Shown: piece after piece, positions 8,146 to 17,055 of the stretch | Position numbering within the stretch: position 1 is the stretch's first letter | Layout: every line of letters starts with the position of its first letter | NCBI GenBank assembly: GCA_018242585.1 | Contig: JAFEBQ010000027.1 | Coordinates: 203,932-267,931, forward strand | Origin: Planctomycetota bacterium | Lineage (GTDB): Bacteria > Planctomycetota > Planctomycetia > Pirellulales > PNKZ01 | Length of the DNA: 64,000 bases | Direction of reading: 5' to 3' | The notes under the pieces: model-generated | The model's database searches: none | Told to the model about the DNA's origin: nothing | What the model saw: only the letters and a program-made list of their open reading frames with translations | Position numbers and translations under genes: made by a program

Positions 8146-9411
8146 TCACTTGAGTTCTGAAACAGCCTTTACTTTTTCCTGCAACGAAAAATGCTTGTCG
8201 AACAGCCGGATCAGCGCGCCGGCCGTGGCGTCGGTGCCGGGTGTCGGTTGATTGGTGCAGACCAGCACGGCCAGATCGCGTTTCACGCCGATCCAGACGA
8301 CGCAGAAGTTGTAGCCGTTGCTGCCCGAATGGCTTAGCGCCCGGCCGCCGGCCCAAGGTCGTTCGACAATGACCCAGCCCAGTGCATATTGCCCGTCGCC
8401 GAGCGCCTTAATGTCGCCGCCCCCCTCAAGCTGATTGTGCAACACGCGATAGGTCTCGGGCTTCAGCAGGGCCGGCTCGCCGCGCTCGCCCCGCAAATGG
8501 TCGGCCACGAACTTGCCCCAATCGTCCAGCGACAGTCGCAGCACCGAGCCAGCCGGCGCGGCCACCGGCGCTTCGCCGTCGGGGCCCAGCAAGCCCGCCA
8601 GCGCCTGGTTATTCAACTCGTCTTTGGCCGCGGTCACCAGCGACTTGAACCCTTCGTTCCAGGCCTTGCGCAGGCGAACCGAGGACTTGCCTCCAATTGG
8701 CACGCCGGCGGACGTATGGGGCCACGGGTCGGCAAAGCCCGGCGAGTTGGGCGCGGCAAACTCGGCGCGCTTCACGCCCAACGGCTCGAACACCAACTCC
8801 TGCATCAGCGTTTGCCAATCCTGGTTCGCGGCCCGCTCGGCCATCATCCCGGCCAGCACGTAGCCCGTATTGGAATACTCCCACTTGGTTCCGGGTTTGG
8901 AGTTCATATAAAGCGGGGTCAAGCGGACCAGCACGTCGGCCTGGCGCTCGGCCCGGGTTTGCTCGCGGCGAAACGAGCCCCAGGGCAAGTTTCCCGACAG
9001 CCCGGCGCGATGCGACAGCAGTTGCCTCAGCGTCACTTGCCGCAGTTCGGCCGGCAACTCGGCGGCCGCCTCGGGAAACATGCTTTCAACCGTCGTGTCC
9101 CAGCGCAGCTTTCCCTGCTCGACCAGCCGGCCGATCATCGTGGCCGTCATCGCTTTGGTACACGAGCCCATGTGCCAGCGATCGTCGACGGCGACTGGCG
9201 TCGTTTCGCCGCGTTTGCGCACGCCGACGACGGCGGCGCCCAACATGCCGCGCGACGTGACAATCGCCCCGGCCAGCGCCGGCAGATCGTGTTTGGCGCG
9301 AATCGGTTCGAGCGTGTCGGCGATTTCGCACGGCCAGTTGACTTCGTCCGCCTGGCCCCATGACGCCCAACCGAGAAGTAACAAAACGCTGGCGAGAGCA
9401 CTGCGGATCAT
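8146..9411 (-). CDS. Serine hydrolase, class C beta-lactamase-like family
   Basis: A 421-residue exported enzyme with a signal peptide in residues 1-22 (MIRSALASVLLLLGW...GQA). The penicillin-binding fold motifs are present in order: S83-C-T-K86 (SxxK), Y179-S-N181 (YxN) and HSGSNG near the C-terminus in place of KTG. HSG or HxG at the third motif is common in the esterase and D-aminopeptidase members of this family, so antibiotic hydrolysis should not be assumed. The start at 9411 was preferred to an upstream in-frame codon at 9522 because it opens the signal peptide. It stands alone on the minus strand, divergent from the barrel-protein gene. Confidence 0.85.
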   Translation of the reverse strand: MIRSALASVLLLLGWASWGQADEVNWPCEIADTLEPIRAKHDLPALAGAIVTSRGMLGAAVVGVRKRGETTPVAVDDRWHMGSCTKAMTATMIGRLVEQGKLRWDTTVESMFPEAAAELPAELRQVTLRQLLSHRAGLSGNLPWGSFRREQTRAERQADVLVRLTPLYMNSKPGTKWEYSNTGYVLAGMMAERAANQDWQTLMQELVFEPLGVKRAEFAAPNSPGFADPWPHTSAGVPIGGKSSVRLRKAWNEGFKSLVTAAKDELNNQALAGLLGPDGEAPVAAPAGSVLRLSLDDWGKFVADHLRGERGEPALLKPETYRVLHNQLEGGGDIKALGDGQYALGWVIVERPWAGGRALSHSGSNGYNFCVVWIGVKRDLAVLVCTNQPTPGTDATAGALIRLFDKHFSLQEKVKAVSELK

Positions 9412-9643
9412 ACTCAGCCTGTAAGGTGTAAATACCGGCCTTGGCGCGCCCTGATTCGGCGTGGAATCATCCTCCCGACCGGCCAATCCGTTGTACTTGC
9501 CCGCCGCCCGGCCAGCTAGCATGCCATCCTGTCATTGACGGATCTCGTCGAAAAACCGACACTTTGCGCCCCTTTCATCTCTCGATTCAGGCGTAACGGA
9601 CATTTCGCATCGCCGAACAAGTAGGTGTTGGCGCTGGCTGGCA

Positions 9644-10585
9644 GTGGCAACATTGACGGCGCTGGTGTTGTGCGCCTGGGTGTCGCTCGGTGAACAGCCT
9701 CGCGCGGTGGCCTTTCATCGCGGCGTCCCCTCGTCTTGGTACGCCGAGCAGACGGTGTTCGATTTGCCCACGGACATTTGGCGCAAGGGCGAATGGGACC
9801 AAGAAGCGTCGGCCGCCCAGTCGGCACAGTTCTTGGCCGGCTGCGAAGCGACGCTGGTTGCTTTCCAACCGCCCAGTGGAGACGAGTGGGAATTGGCGTC
9901 GGAAGATTCGCCACATGGCGTCTGGCAGTATCTCCCGCGCGGCATGGTTCCTCATTTTGGCCCGCGCACTCGCGAGGCAGATCGCCACAGCGGTTTCGGC
10001 GAGATGCTGACTACCACCAGTTGGCTGGCGCGACCGTTGAGCTTGGGGGCTATCGGCGGTGGCATGTTCGGCACGCCGCTGATTCAGGGGCGATTGTCAC
10101 AACGCGCGACCACTTTCGTCGGCATTCATTATGGTTGGGATTATGACCATCGCTGGGGCGTCGACAAATACTTGGGCTATCAGCCGGTGTTGGTCACCAA
10201 CAGCAAAGGCGATCAATCGCGCAATGGCCACGTCTGGTTCGGACAGTATCGCGTGCTTTACTATCCGTGGGGCGACATGCGCTGGCGGCCTTACCTGGTC
10301 AGCGGTCTGGGTATGGCCGATCTGCGGTTTCAAGACGACCAAGGAGGCCGCGTTCATCGCACGGCATTCGCGGGCAGCTTTGGAATCGGCGTCAAGTACT
10401 TGCTACACGAGCGCTGGGCGTTCCAGGCCGAGTTGAGTGACTTGATTCTGCCGGCGACCGGAGTGCTGTCGACGGTGAACGACGTGGCGCTGGTCGGTGG
10501 GATTGAATACCGCTTTGCTCTGCCCAAGCGGCATTGGCGCTGGCGACGCTCGGCCAACACGTCGGGCACGACCGCGCCATTCTAG
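9644..10585 (+). CDS. Predicted outer-membrane beta-barrel protein
   Basis: About 313 residues with an N-terminal hydrophobic stretch (ATLTALVLCAWVSLG). The C-terminal half alternates aromatic strands: FVGIHYGWDYDHRW, GQYRVLYYPWGDMRWRPYLVSGLG, FGIGVKYLLHERWAFQAELSD and ALVGGIEYRFAL (each a separate strand). It ends in a strand followed by a basic tail. This pattern suits an eight-stranded barrel of the OmpA/PagL-like type. The start is uncertain: GTG at 9644 falls inside the signal peptide, and the frame is open upstream to 9593 with only a rare ATT at 9602 that would add an Arg-rich n-region. The product converges with the next gene, overlapping its stop by 4 bases. Confidence 0.6.
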   Translation: MATLTALVLCAWVSLGEQPRAVAFHRGVPSSWYAEQTVFDLPTDIWRKGEWDQEASAAQSAQFLAGCEATLVAFQPPSGDEWELASEDSPHGVWQYLPRGMVPHFGPRTREADRHSGFGEMLTTTSWLARPLSLGAIGGGMFGTPLIQGRLSQRATTFVGIHYGWDYDHRWGVDKYLGYQPVLVTNSKGDQSRNGHVWFGQYRVLYYPWGDMRWRPYLVSGLGMADLRFQDDQGGRVHRTAFAGSFGIGVKYLLHERWAFQAELSDLILPATGVLSTVNDVALVGGIEYRFALPKRHWRWRRSANTSGTTAPF

Positions 10586-11949
10586 AACAGTTCGCGAATC
10601 ACTTGGCCATCTGAAAGGTGCATCGGCCGGCCGTCGACCGTTTGATAGGTGATTGCCTGGGCGTCGTAGCCCAACGCGGCAAACGCCGTGGCGTGAATGT
10701 CGGCCGGCGACACGGGGCGCAGGTTTGGCGTGCCGCCAATCTTGTCCGACTGGCCGATGACCTGACCACCGCGAACGCCACCACCGGCCAGGACCATCGT
10801 GTAGCAGCCAGGCCAGTGATCGCGACCGGCGTCCTTGTTGATCTGGGGCGTGCGGCCGAAGTCGCCCATCCAGATCACCAGCGTCGTGTCAAGCAAGCCG
10901 CGCTCGGACAAATCATCGAGCAAGGCCGCATAGGCCTGCTCCATCGGCGGCACGAGCTTCTTCTCCAGCAGATTGAAGTTGTCCTTGTGCGTATCCCAAA
11001 TGATGCTTGGGCCGTTGACCGTGGTGACAAACTTGACACCTGCCTCGACCAACCGGCGAGCCAACAGGTGGGACTGCCCCCAAGTGTGCCGGCCATAGCG
11101 CTCGCGCACGGCCGACGGCTCGCGCGACAGATCGAACGCCTCGCGGGCTTTGCCGCCGGCCACCATTCGCAAGGCCTTTTCTCGATTGATGTCAATGTCG
11201 CGCACCAGGTCGCTGGCGATGGGCCGGCTTTGCTGTTCGACCTGACCGAGCAGTTGGCTGCGGCGTTCCAATCGCGCGTCGTCCAAACCTTCGACCGGGC
11301 TCAAATTGGGCACTTGGAACTTGTCGTCGTTTGGATTGGCGTTCAATACCAACGGATCGTACCGCGGCCCCAGGCAACCGCCGAATTGTCCCGGCGTGAG
11401 GTAGACCAGGCTGTCACAGTGAGGCTGCGGCGTGATCACGTACGGTGGCAATGCCCCCGAGTAACCATCGCGCTGGGCCAGCCAACCGGTCAGCGTGCCA
11501 AAGCTGGGAAGGTCGATGCGTCCCGGGTTGATCAACGTATTGTCGATCGGATAAGGCCGACCAGCGATCGACCAGTACATGCCCGAGTTGTGGGATGAGT
11601 GCCGATGATGCACCGAGCGCACAATCGCCAGCTTGTCGGCCCGCTGGGCCATGCGCGGCAGCATTTCCGAAACCTGGATACCCGGCACGTTGGTGTCGAT
11701 CGGTCGATAGATGCCACGCACCTGCTCCGGGGCAAGTGGCTTGGGATCCCACAGGTCGATATGACTCGGCGCGCCGCAGTTGAAGATCAGGATCACCGAC
11801 TTGGCGCGCTTCGAATTGGCGCCCGCGGCCAGCGCGTCGGCCGTCAATAGCCCCGACCACCAGGCGCCGACGCTCGCGGCCCCGGCAGCGCCGAGCCAAT
11901 CGCGGCGGTTCAATCCCACGGCGGGAAACGGTTCGGTGCGCGGCGGCAT
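10582..11949 (-). CDS. DUF1501 domain-containing protein, Tat-exported
   Basis: A 455-residue protein of the DUF1501 family, which has a sulfatase/alkaline-phosphatase-like fold and is very abundant in planctomycetes. A Tat leader is visible at residues 14-35 (NRRDWLGAAGAASVG). The start of the mature domain is VILIFNCGAPSHIDLWDPKP; later motifs include HHRHSSHNSG, WGQSHLLARRLVEAG, VIWMGDFGRTPQINKDAGRDHWP and HATAFAALG (listed separately). GAGG lies 7 bases before the ATG. Usually DUF1501 genes pair with a DUF1549/1553 gene; this copy instead faces a sulfatase gene divergently. The reaction is not known. Confidence 0.85.
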   Translation of the reverse strand: MPPRTEPFPAVGLNRRDWLGAAGAASVGAWWSGLLTADALAAGANSKRAKSVILIFNCGAPSHIDLWDPKPLAPEQVRGIYRPIDTNVPGIQVSEMLPRMAQRADKLAIVRSVHHRHSSHNSGMYWSIAGRPYPIDNTLINPGRIDLPSFGTLTGWLAQRDGYSGALPPYVITPQPHCDSLVYLTPGQFGGCLGPRYDPLVLNANPNDDKFQVPNLSPVEGLDDARLERRSQLLGQVEQQSRPIASDLVRDIDINREKALRMVAGGKAREAFDLSREPSAVRERYGRHTWGQSHLLARRLVEAGVKFVTTVNGPSIIWDTHKDNFNLLEKKLVPPMEQAYAALLDDLSERGLLDTTLVIWMGDFGRTPQINKDAGRDHWPGCYTMVLAGGGVRGGQVIGQSDKIGGTPNLRPVSPADIHATAFAALGYDAQAITYQTVDGRPMHLSDGQVIRELF

Positions 11950-12132
11950 GGCGGCGCCTCAAACGGCAGGAGGAGAGGGCGGGTGTAAACAGGCAAGTGA
12001 TCGGGGGGGGCCAGACGCACGACACTCGGCAAATCGGCACGGGCGACGCATCGACCCGCGCTTATGTTATCGTGAGTTCCGGGAAAGTACAACAGTTTTT
12101 ACATTCGTTGCCGCACGGGGCATTGCGCTAAG

Positions 12133-12199
12133 CCACAATGACCAAGCGTGGGAGGCCCGCGCGCAATCGCTTCCTTGCACATTGGGATTTGGTCATTGG
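12133..12199. repeat. Inverted-repeat element with CCAATGACCAA arms
   Basis: Left arm CCACAATGACCAAG (12133-12146) and right arm CATTGGGATTTGGTCATTGG (12180-12199) are imperfect inverted copies. The same CCAATGACCAA/TTGGTCATTGG words recur around 17001 and in 29770-29870, so this is an interspersed family. Confidence 0.6.
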
Positions 12200-12263
12200 A
12201 CATTTCTTCTCGTCGTGCCGTTGTGTCGTCGTAATTGGTCTTTCACTGCCTGCCGCCAGGCGC

Positions 12264-12277
12264 GGAGTTATCAGTTG
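12264..12277 (+). promoter_or_regulatory. Ribosome binding site with TTG start of the sulfatase
   Basis: GGAG at 12264-12267 stands 7 bases before TTG at 12275. This TTG directly opens a good signal peptide, whereas the frame upstream overlaps the divergent DUF1501 gene and the CCAATGACCAA repeat. Confidence 0.6.
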
Positions 12278-13678
12278 AAAAGCCATCTGATTTTCATTGC
12301 GTGCCTGGTGGGCGCGCTCGCGACCGTCGTGGTCCATGCCGCGCCGCGGGTGAACGTGCTGTTGTTGGTCAGTGACGATCAGCGGGCCGACACGATTCAA
12401 GCGCTGGGCAACTCGACGATCGAAACGCCGCAGCTCGATTCGCTGGTTCGCCGTGGCATGACCTTTCGCCACGCCATTTCTCCCAATCCATTGTGCCGAC
12501 CGGCGCGTGCCGAACTGATGACCGGCATGACCAGCTTTCATAACGGCGTGCTCGGATCGGGAACTTTGAAGCGTGGGCTGGTCACCTTGCCCGAGCGCTT
12601 GCGCCGCGCGGGTTATCACACCTGGCACGTTGGCAAGTGGGACAGCGGCGGTCGGCCAACCGACGCGGGCTACGAAGCGACGCACGGACTCTTTACGGGG
12701 GGCGGCGCGGGACAGCCGAACACCTATCCCGTCGATGATGGCGGCGCGGCGGTGACCGGCTATCGAGGTTACGTATTTCAAGATGATGACGGCACGAAGC
12801 ATCCCGAGCGCGGCATCGGGCTGACGCCGGACATCAGCGGCAAGTTCGCCGACGCGGCGATTGAATTCCTGCGGCGCGACGCCGACCGGCCGTTCTTCCT
12901 GCAGGTCAATTTCACCGCGCCGCACGATCCATTGTTGGTCCCGCCGGAGCTGAAAAACCGCTATCAGTCGACTGAAATGCGACTTCCCAAAAACTTTTTG
13001 CCGCAGCATCCGTTCGACCACGGCAATCTCCGCGGACGCGACGAGCTGTTGTGGCCCTGGCCGCGCACGCCGGAGTTGGTCAGGGCCGAACTGGCCCGGT
13101 ATTACTCCGTGATCACCGACTTAGACACCCAAATCGGTCGCGTGCTCGCGGTGCTCGATCAGTCAGGCCGACGTGACCAGACACTGGTTATCTTCACCAG
13201 CGATCAGGGGTTGGCCATCGGCAGTCACGGCCTGCGCGGCAAGCAGAGCATGTACGAGCACACCATCACCACGCCGTTGATTGTGGCCGGGCCGGGCGTC
13301 CTGGCGGAAAAGCGGCGCGACGCGCTGGTTTACCTACGCGATTTGTATCCGACGATCTGTGAGCTGGCCGGTGTTGCCGTTCCCGATGGTCTCGACGGGC
13401 GCAGCCTGGCTGCGGTGCTGAATGGCTCGGCCACCAAGGTCCGCGACGAAGTGTTCTGCTACTTCGGCGAAGTCGAGCGGGCCGTCCGCACCGAACGGTG
13501 GAAGCTGGTGCATTATCCTCAGCTTGATCGCTGGCAACTGTTCGACTTGCAGGCCGATCCGGACGAGATCAACGACTTGATCGACCGACCCGGGCACGCC
13601 GGCACGGTGGCAAAACTTAAAGCGCGGCTAGCGGCCCTTCGTGCCGAAGCCGGCGACGTGGCATCGAAGAAAGACTAA
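12275..13678 (+). CDS. Sulfatase (formylglycine-dependent, arylsulfatase A family)
   Basis: A 467-residue exported sulfatase using a TTG start. The signal peptide is MKSHLIFIACLVGALATVVV-HAA. Metal-binding D34-D35 lies in LLLVSDDQRADT. The catalytic motif is C74-R-P-A-R78, the Cys-type CxPxR that is converted to formylglycine, so it needs a formylglycine-generating enzyme encoded elsewhere. Further family motifs are APHDPLL, IFTSDQGLAIGSHG (Gln in place of the more usual His) and KQSMYEHTI. It should remove sulfate esters from a polysaccharide or small molecule in the periplasm or outside. Its 5' region is shared with the divergent DUF1501 gene. Confidence 0.88.
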   Translation: MKSHLIFIACLVGALATVVVHAAPRVNVLLLVSDDQRADTIQALGNSTIETPQLDSLVRRGMTFRHAISPNPLCRPARAELMTGMTSFHNGVLGSGTLKRGLVTLPERLRRAGYHTWHVGKWDSGGRPTDAGYEATHGLFTGGGAGQPNTYPVDDGGAAVTGYRGYVFQDDDGTKHPERGIGLTPDISGKFADAAIEFLRRDADRPFFLQVNFTAPHDPLLVPPELKNRYQSTEMRLPKNFLPQHPFDHGNLRGRDELLWPWPRTPELVRAELARYYSVITDLDTQIGRVLAVLDQSGRRDQTLVIFTSDQGLAIGSHGLRGKQSMYEHTITTPLIVAGPGVLAEKRRDALVYLRDLYPTICELAGVAVPDGLDGRSLAAVLNGSATKVRDEVFCYFGEVERAVRTERWKLVHYPQLDRWQLFDLQADPDEINDLIDRPGHAGTVAKLKARLAALRAEAGDVASKKD

Positions 13679-14042
13679 ATGCCTTCATATGACCTGAGGC
13701 ATATTCAAAGGTAATTTTGAACCGCAAAGACGCAAAGGGCGCAAAGAAGAAAGTAGATGCAAAATGCGCTCGATCTGCGGTTATTTAGTAGGCCTCTTGC
13801 GTGTCACGGCTCGGAAGAGGGCCCGGCTCCTGTCTTTTTTGCGTCCTTTGCGCCTTTGCGGTGACATCTTGCCTTTGCTGCATCGCAGTTATCTCCATTT
13901 TTTCTAGGAACTGCCGAAATCCTATGATTCTAACGGGCCTTCATCTCGGGTTAAGGTTCCACTCGGTATCATCCCCCCATAGCTTGGCAAACGCCGGGTT
14001 TGTCGAGGAACCGGGGACCGCATCAACGCAAGGGCGAAGACC
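13679..14042. repeat. Intergenic region with a 143-base inverted repeat (GCAAAG words)
   Basis: No gene seen. Left arm ACCGCAAAGACGCAAAGGGC (13721-13740, continuing GCAAAGAAG) and right arm GCGTCCTTTGCGCCTTTGCG (13841-13860, ending GGTGACAT) are near-perfect inverted copies around a loop of roughly 90 bases. The arms themselves consist of tandem CGCAAAG units. The rest of the region up to 14042 shows nothing recognisable apart from the ribosome-binding area of the next gene. Confidence 0.6.
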
Positions 14043-14801
14043 ATGAAACACTTCTGGAAGACCGCCAGCCTGGCTGGCTTGCTCAGCCTCACGACCGCCG
14101 CACCGCTGCTGGCTCAAAAGGAACGGGACAATCCGCCCGCCGCTGGCGAGAAGGAGCCACCGCCAGCGCCGCCGGCGCCGAACGATCGGCCTCCACCGCC
14201 CCCCGCTGTGGGCGAAGAGAAGATCGTCCGTGGCGTGGTCAAAAGCTTTGGCAAGAATCCTGACGGCGAGATCGACCGAATCGAGCTTGAAGATGGCCAG
14301 GATGTTCGCTTTCCGCCGCACGTCGGCGAACGCGTGTCAAAGGTCGCCAAGACCGGCGATGAGATCGAAGTCCGGCTCGTCACTCCGCCACAGCGCGAAG
14401 GGGACGAGGGTCGCCGGCCGCGCCAGCGCCTGGACTCGATCAAGAATGTAAAGTCGGGCGAAGCAGCCACGTTCGCTCCGCGCCGCGATCAAGGGCCCGG
14501 CGAGCGCAGCCCTGGCGAAGAAGGCCAGCGCCGCGAACCGGCCGAAGGCGAGCGTCCTCGTACCGGTCCCGCCGATGGCGAGCAGCCGCGCCGGCAAGGA
14601 TTGCAAGACGAGCAGATCACCGAGATTCGGGCGATTCGCAAGCTGCTCGAACTGCCCGTCGAGTCGAACCGTCCCAGCGACGAAGGCCGCCCGGCCGCCG
14701 CAGGGGAACGCCAAGGCCCGCCGGTCAATCGCGTGACCGCCGAACTGCGCGAGCTGCGTCGAGCCCTCGAACGCAAGGCCAATCGCGACAGCAATCGCTA
14801 G
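14043..14801 (+). CDS. Secreted charged, proline-rich protein of unknown function
   Basis: 252 residues with a signal peptide (MKHFWKTASLAGLLSLTTAAPLLA, about 24 residues). A Pro/Glu-rich linker (EKEPPPAPPAPNDRPPPPP) spans about residues 36-55. A small compact domain follows at residues 60-140 with strands KIVRGVVKSFGK, EIDRIELEDGQDVRFPP and DEIEVRLVTPP, reminiscent of an OB-like barrel. The tail is rich in Arg, Glu, Pro and Gly and ends in a possible coiled coil (RVTAELRELRRALERK). It ends 84 bases before the two-component genes on the same strand, so it might be sensed by, or co-regulated with, that system; this is inference. No family was recognised. Confidence 0.6.
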   Translation: MKHFWKTASLAGLLSLTTAAPLLAQKERDNPPAAGEKEPPPAPPAPNDRPPPPPAVGEEKIVRGVVKSFGKNPDGEIDRIELEDGQDVRFPPHVGERVSKVAKTGDEIEVRLVTPPQREGDEGRRPRQRLDSIKNVKSGEAATFAPRRDQGPGERSPGEEGQRREPAEGERPRTGPADGEQPRRQGLQDEQITEIRAIRKLLELPVESNRPSDEGRPAAAGERQGPPVNRVTAELRELRRALERKANRDSNR

Positions 14802-14885
14802 TCGTCATTTCTCGGCGAGCGGCGTCGAGCCCATCGCGGCGCGACGCCGCTCGCGTTGTTTCACTTCCAGTTGAGGACCGCCGCC

Positions 14886-15539
14886 GTGCGCCTGTTAGTG
14901 GTCGAAGATGAACGCGACCTCCTCTTCGTGCTGCAAAAGACGCTCGAAGAGGAAGGCTATGCCGTCGACACCGCCGCCGACGGCGCGACCGGGCTCGCCA
15001 AGGCCCAGGCCGTCGATTACGACGCCATCGTCCTTGATATCATGTTGCCCAAGCTGGACGGCTGGGGCGTGCTGGCTACGCTGCGCAAGACCAAGCGGAC
15101 ACCCGTGCTGCTGCTGACGGCGCGCGACGAAGTCCGCGATCGAGTCCGCGGACTCGACACCGGAGCGGACGACTACCTGACCAAGCCGTTCGAGCGAGCC
15201 GAGCTGCTGGCACGCCTCAGGGCGTTGATTCGCCGCTCGGCGGGGCAGGCGTCGTCGCAAATCGAACTTGGCGATGTCGTCATCGACACCGCGGCCAAGA
15301 CCGTGTCACGCGCGGGCGAAGACGTCCCGTTGACGGCCCGCGAGTATGCGCTGGTTGAGTTCCTGGCATTGCACCGAGGCGAAGTCGTCTCGCGGACCAC
15401 GCTTTACGACCACCTGTTCGACGAGAACGAGGACACGTTGTCGAACCTGCTCGATGTCCATGTCTCGAACCTGCGCAAAAAGCTGGGCAAGGAGTTCGTC
15501 GTCACACGTCGCGGGCAAGGATACCTGATCGATGGTTAA
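14886..15539 (+). CDS. OmpR/PhoB-family response regulator
   Basis: 217 residues. The receiver domain (1-115) has the acidic pair E7-D8, phosphoacceptor D51 in VLDIMLPKLDG, T78 and K100 in LTKPFE. The C-terminal winged helix (about 125-217) begins IELGDVVIDTAAKTV and ends VVTRRGQGYLIDG, the OmpR-type DNA-binding domain. The GTG at 14886 is supported by GAGGA at 14873-14877, 8 bases upstream, and because it opens directly into the first beta strand. It overlaps the kinase gene by 8 bases, so the two are translationally coupled. It resembles the QseB/CusR/TctD branch, but the target genes are unknown. Confidence 0.92.
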   Translation: MRLLVVEDERDLLFVLQKTLEEEGYAVDTAADGATGLAKAQAVDYDAIVLDIMLPKLDGWGVLATLRKTKRTPVLLLTARDEVRDRVRGLDTGADDYLTKPFERAELLARLRALIRRSAGQASSQIELGDVVIDTAAKTVSRAGEDVPLTAREYALVEFLALHRGEVVSRTTLYDHLFDENEDTLSNLLDVHVSNLRKKLGKEFVVTRRGQGYLIDG

Positions 15540-16932
15540 CTCGATCCGCTGGCGGTTGCTCGCCTGGCAAGTTGTGATCCTGCTCGCCGTGATCGCCGGC
15601 TTTGCCGTGACGACATTTTGGGCGGTTAGCCGGTCGACGTTCGATCAGGCCGACGCCGATTTGTTCGGCGCGGCTCAGGTGCTGCTCGCTCAGTATCCAG
15701 CGGGAGACGAGAAGCCTGAGTTGGCGATTCCGGCCATTTACCGGCATCGCGCCGGTCCCAACGAGCGTGACGCGCCGTACTTTGCGGTCTGGGACCGGCG
15801 CGGCAAGCTACTCGCTTCGTCGCCCCATTTGCCGCCCGACGTCACTCCTGAGCGACGGCCGCCGCCGAACGAAGGGCCGCGTCCTTACGTCGCGCGCAAC
15901 GACGGGCCGAACCGCGAGGTGCTTGTCCGCGGGCCGATGAATCTGCAATTGCTCGTCGGCCGGCCGATGTTTCGCGAGTGGAACCAGTTGCGCAGCCTGG
16001 GGCTGTGGCTCGTGCTGGCGGGCGTGGCGGCGCTTGTGCTCGGCTGCCTGGGAATGGCCTGGCTGGCGCGGGCGATTGTCCGGCCGTTAGAGAAAATGAC
16101 GAGCACGGCGGAACGTATCTCGGCGGCGAATCTAGCCGAGCGGCTCGACGTGCCCCGGCGGCGCGACGAAGTGGGGCGGTTGGCACTGGTGCTGAACCAG
16201 ATGATCGGCCGGCTGCAAGCCTCGTTCGAGCGGCAAACGCGGTTCACGGCCGACGCTTCGCACGAGTTGCGCACGCCGGTGGCCGTGGTCCTGTCACAGA
16301 CCGAGTTCGCGCTGGCCAAGGAACGCTCGCCCGAGGATTACCGCACGGCACTGGGGGCTTGCGAGCGCGCGGCGCGGCGGATGAAAACGCTGGTCGAGGG
16401 GCTGCTGACGCTCGCTCGCAGCGACGCCGGGCAACTGCGAATGGAGCACGAACCGGTAGACCTTCAGCAAGTCGTCGAGGGGGCGGTGGCGATGCTCCGC
16501 CCGCTGGCCCAGGAAAAGCAACTGACGTTGACCGCCGAGTTGCAACCGGCAACGGTGGTGGGAGACAGCGCCCGCCTGGAACAAGTGGTCGCCAACCTGG
16601 TCGCCAACGCCATCAACTACAACCGCGAGCAAGGCTCGATTCGCGTGACGCTCGCGCCGCAGGACAAGCACGCGGTCTTGACCGTCACGGATACCGGCAT
16701 GGGCATCGACACGGCGGACCTGCCCAAGATCTTTGATCGTTTCTATCGCGCCGATGCTTCACGTACCGGCGCGACCAACGGCGGAGCAATGGTGGGCAGC
16801 GCAATTATCGGCAGCGGGCTCGGCCTAGCGATCTGTCAAGAAGTCGTCCGCAGCCACGGCGGCACGATCGAAGTGCAAAGCCAACCCAACGCCGGCACAA
16901 TGTTCACGGTTCGTCTGCCTTTGAAAGACTAG
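15532..16932 (+). CDS. Membrane sensor histidine kinase
   Basis: 466 residues. Two membrane helices (about 12-32 and 156-180) bracket a periplasmic sensor region that is rich in Pro, Arg and Glu. HAMP follows at about 181-232. The H-box is ADASHELRTPVAVV with H244 as the phosphorylation site. The ATP-binding domain has the N-box VVANLVANAINYN, G1 DTGMGID, the F-box IFDRFYRAD and G2 GSGLGLAICQEVV. It is the partner of the OmpR-type regulator upstream, from which it overlaps by 8 bases. The upstream secreted protein, also charged, could be its ligand, but nothing in the sequence proves that. The signal is unknown. Confidence 0.92.
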   Translation: MVNSIRWRLLAWQVVILLAVIAGFAVTTFWAVSRSTFDQADADLFGAAQVLLAQYPAGDEKPELAIPAIYRHRAGPNERDAPYFAVWDRRGKLLASSPHLPPDVTPERRPPPNEGPRPYVARNDGPNREVLVRGPMNLQLLVGRPMFREWNQLRSLGLWLVLAGVAALVLGCLGMAWLARAIVRPLEKMTSTAERISAANLAERLDVPRRRDEVGRLALVLNQMIGRLQASFERQTRFTADASHELRTPVAVVLSQTEFALAKERSPEDYRTALGACERAARRMKTLVEGLLTLARSDAGQLRMEHEPVDLQQVVEGAVAMLRPLAQEKQLTLTAELQPATVVGDSARLEQVVANLVANAINYNREQGSIRVTLAPQDKHAVLTVTDTGMGIDTADLPKIFDRFYRADASRTGATNGGAMVGSAIIGSGLGLAICQEVVRSHGGTIEVQSQPNAGTMFTVRLPLKD

Positions 16933-17003
16933 CCACGGAGGCACGGTGACACGGAGTTTAGCACGGAGGGGAAGCGAGAATGCCCAATGCCCAATGTCCA
17001 AGC
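16932..17003. repeat. Left arm of an inverted repeat flanking the J-like gene
   Basis: Begins GCCACGGAGGCACGGTGACA and ends CCCAATGTCCAAGC. It is a near-identical inverted copy of 17676-17740, with a few substitutions and a short length difference in the CCCAATG part. It starts immediately at the histidine kinase stop codon. Confidence 0.8.
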
Positions 17004-17055
17004 ACCAATGACCAAGTATTGAGCGCCAGGCTCACAACTCGCAAGTCAAGTGCCC

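Noticed and set aside
8389-9363. 324-codon plus-strand frame inside the beta-lactamase-like gene
   Set aside because: Antisense shadow with skewed Arg/Gln/His content and no start signal.
8146-9411. Antibiotic-resistance beta-lactamase
   Set aside because: SxxK and YxN are present but the third motif is HSG, and the same family contains many esterases and peptidases.
11780-12274. 165-residue N-terminal extension of the sulfatase
   Set aside because: It overlaps the divergent DUF1501 gene and a repeat, and lies before the signal peptide opened by TTG at 12275.
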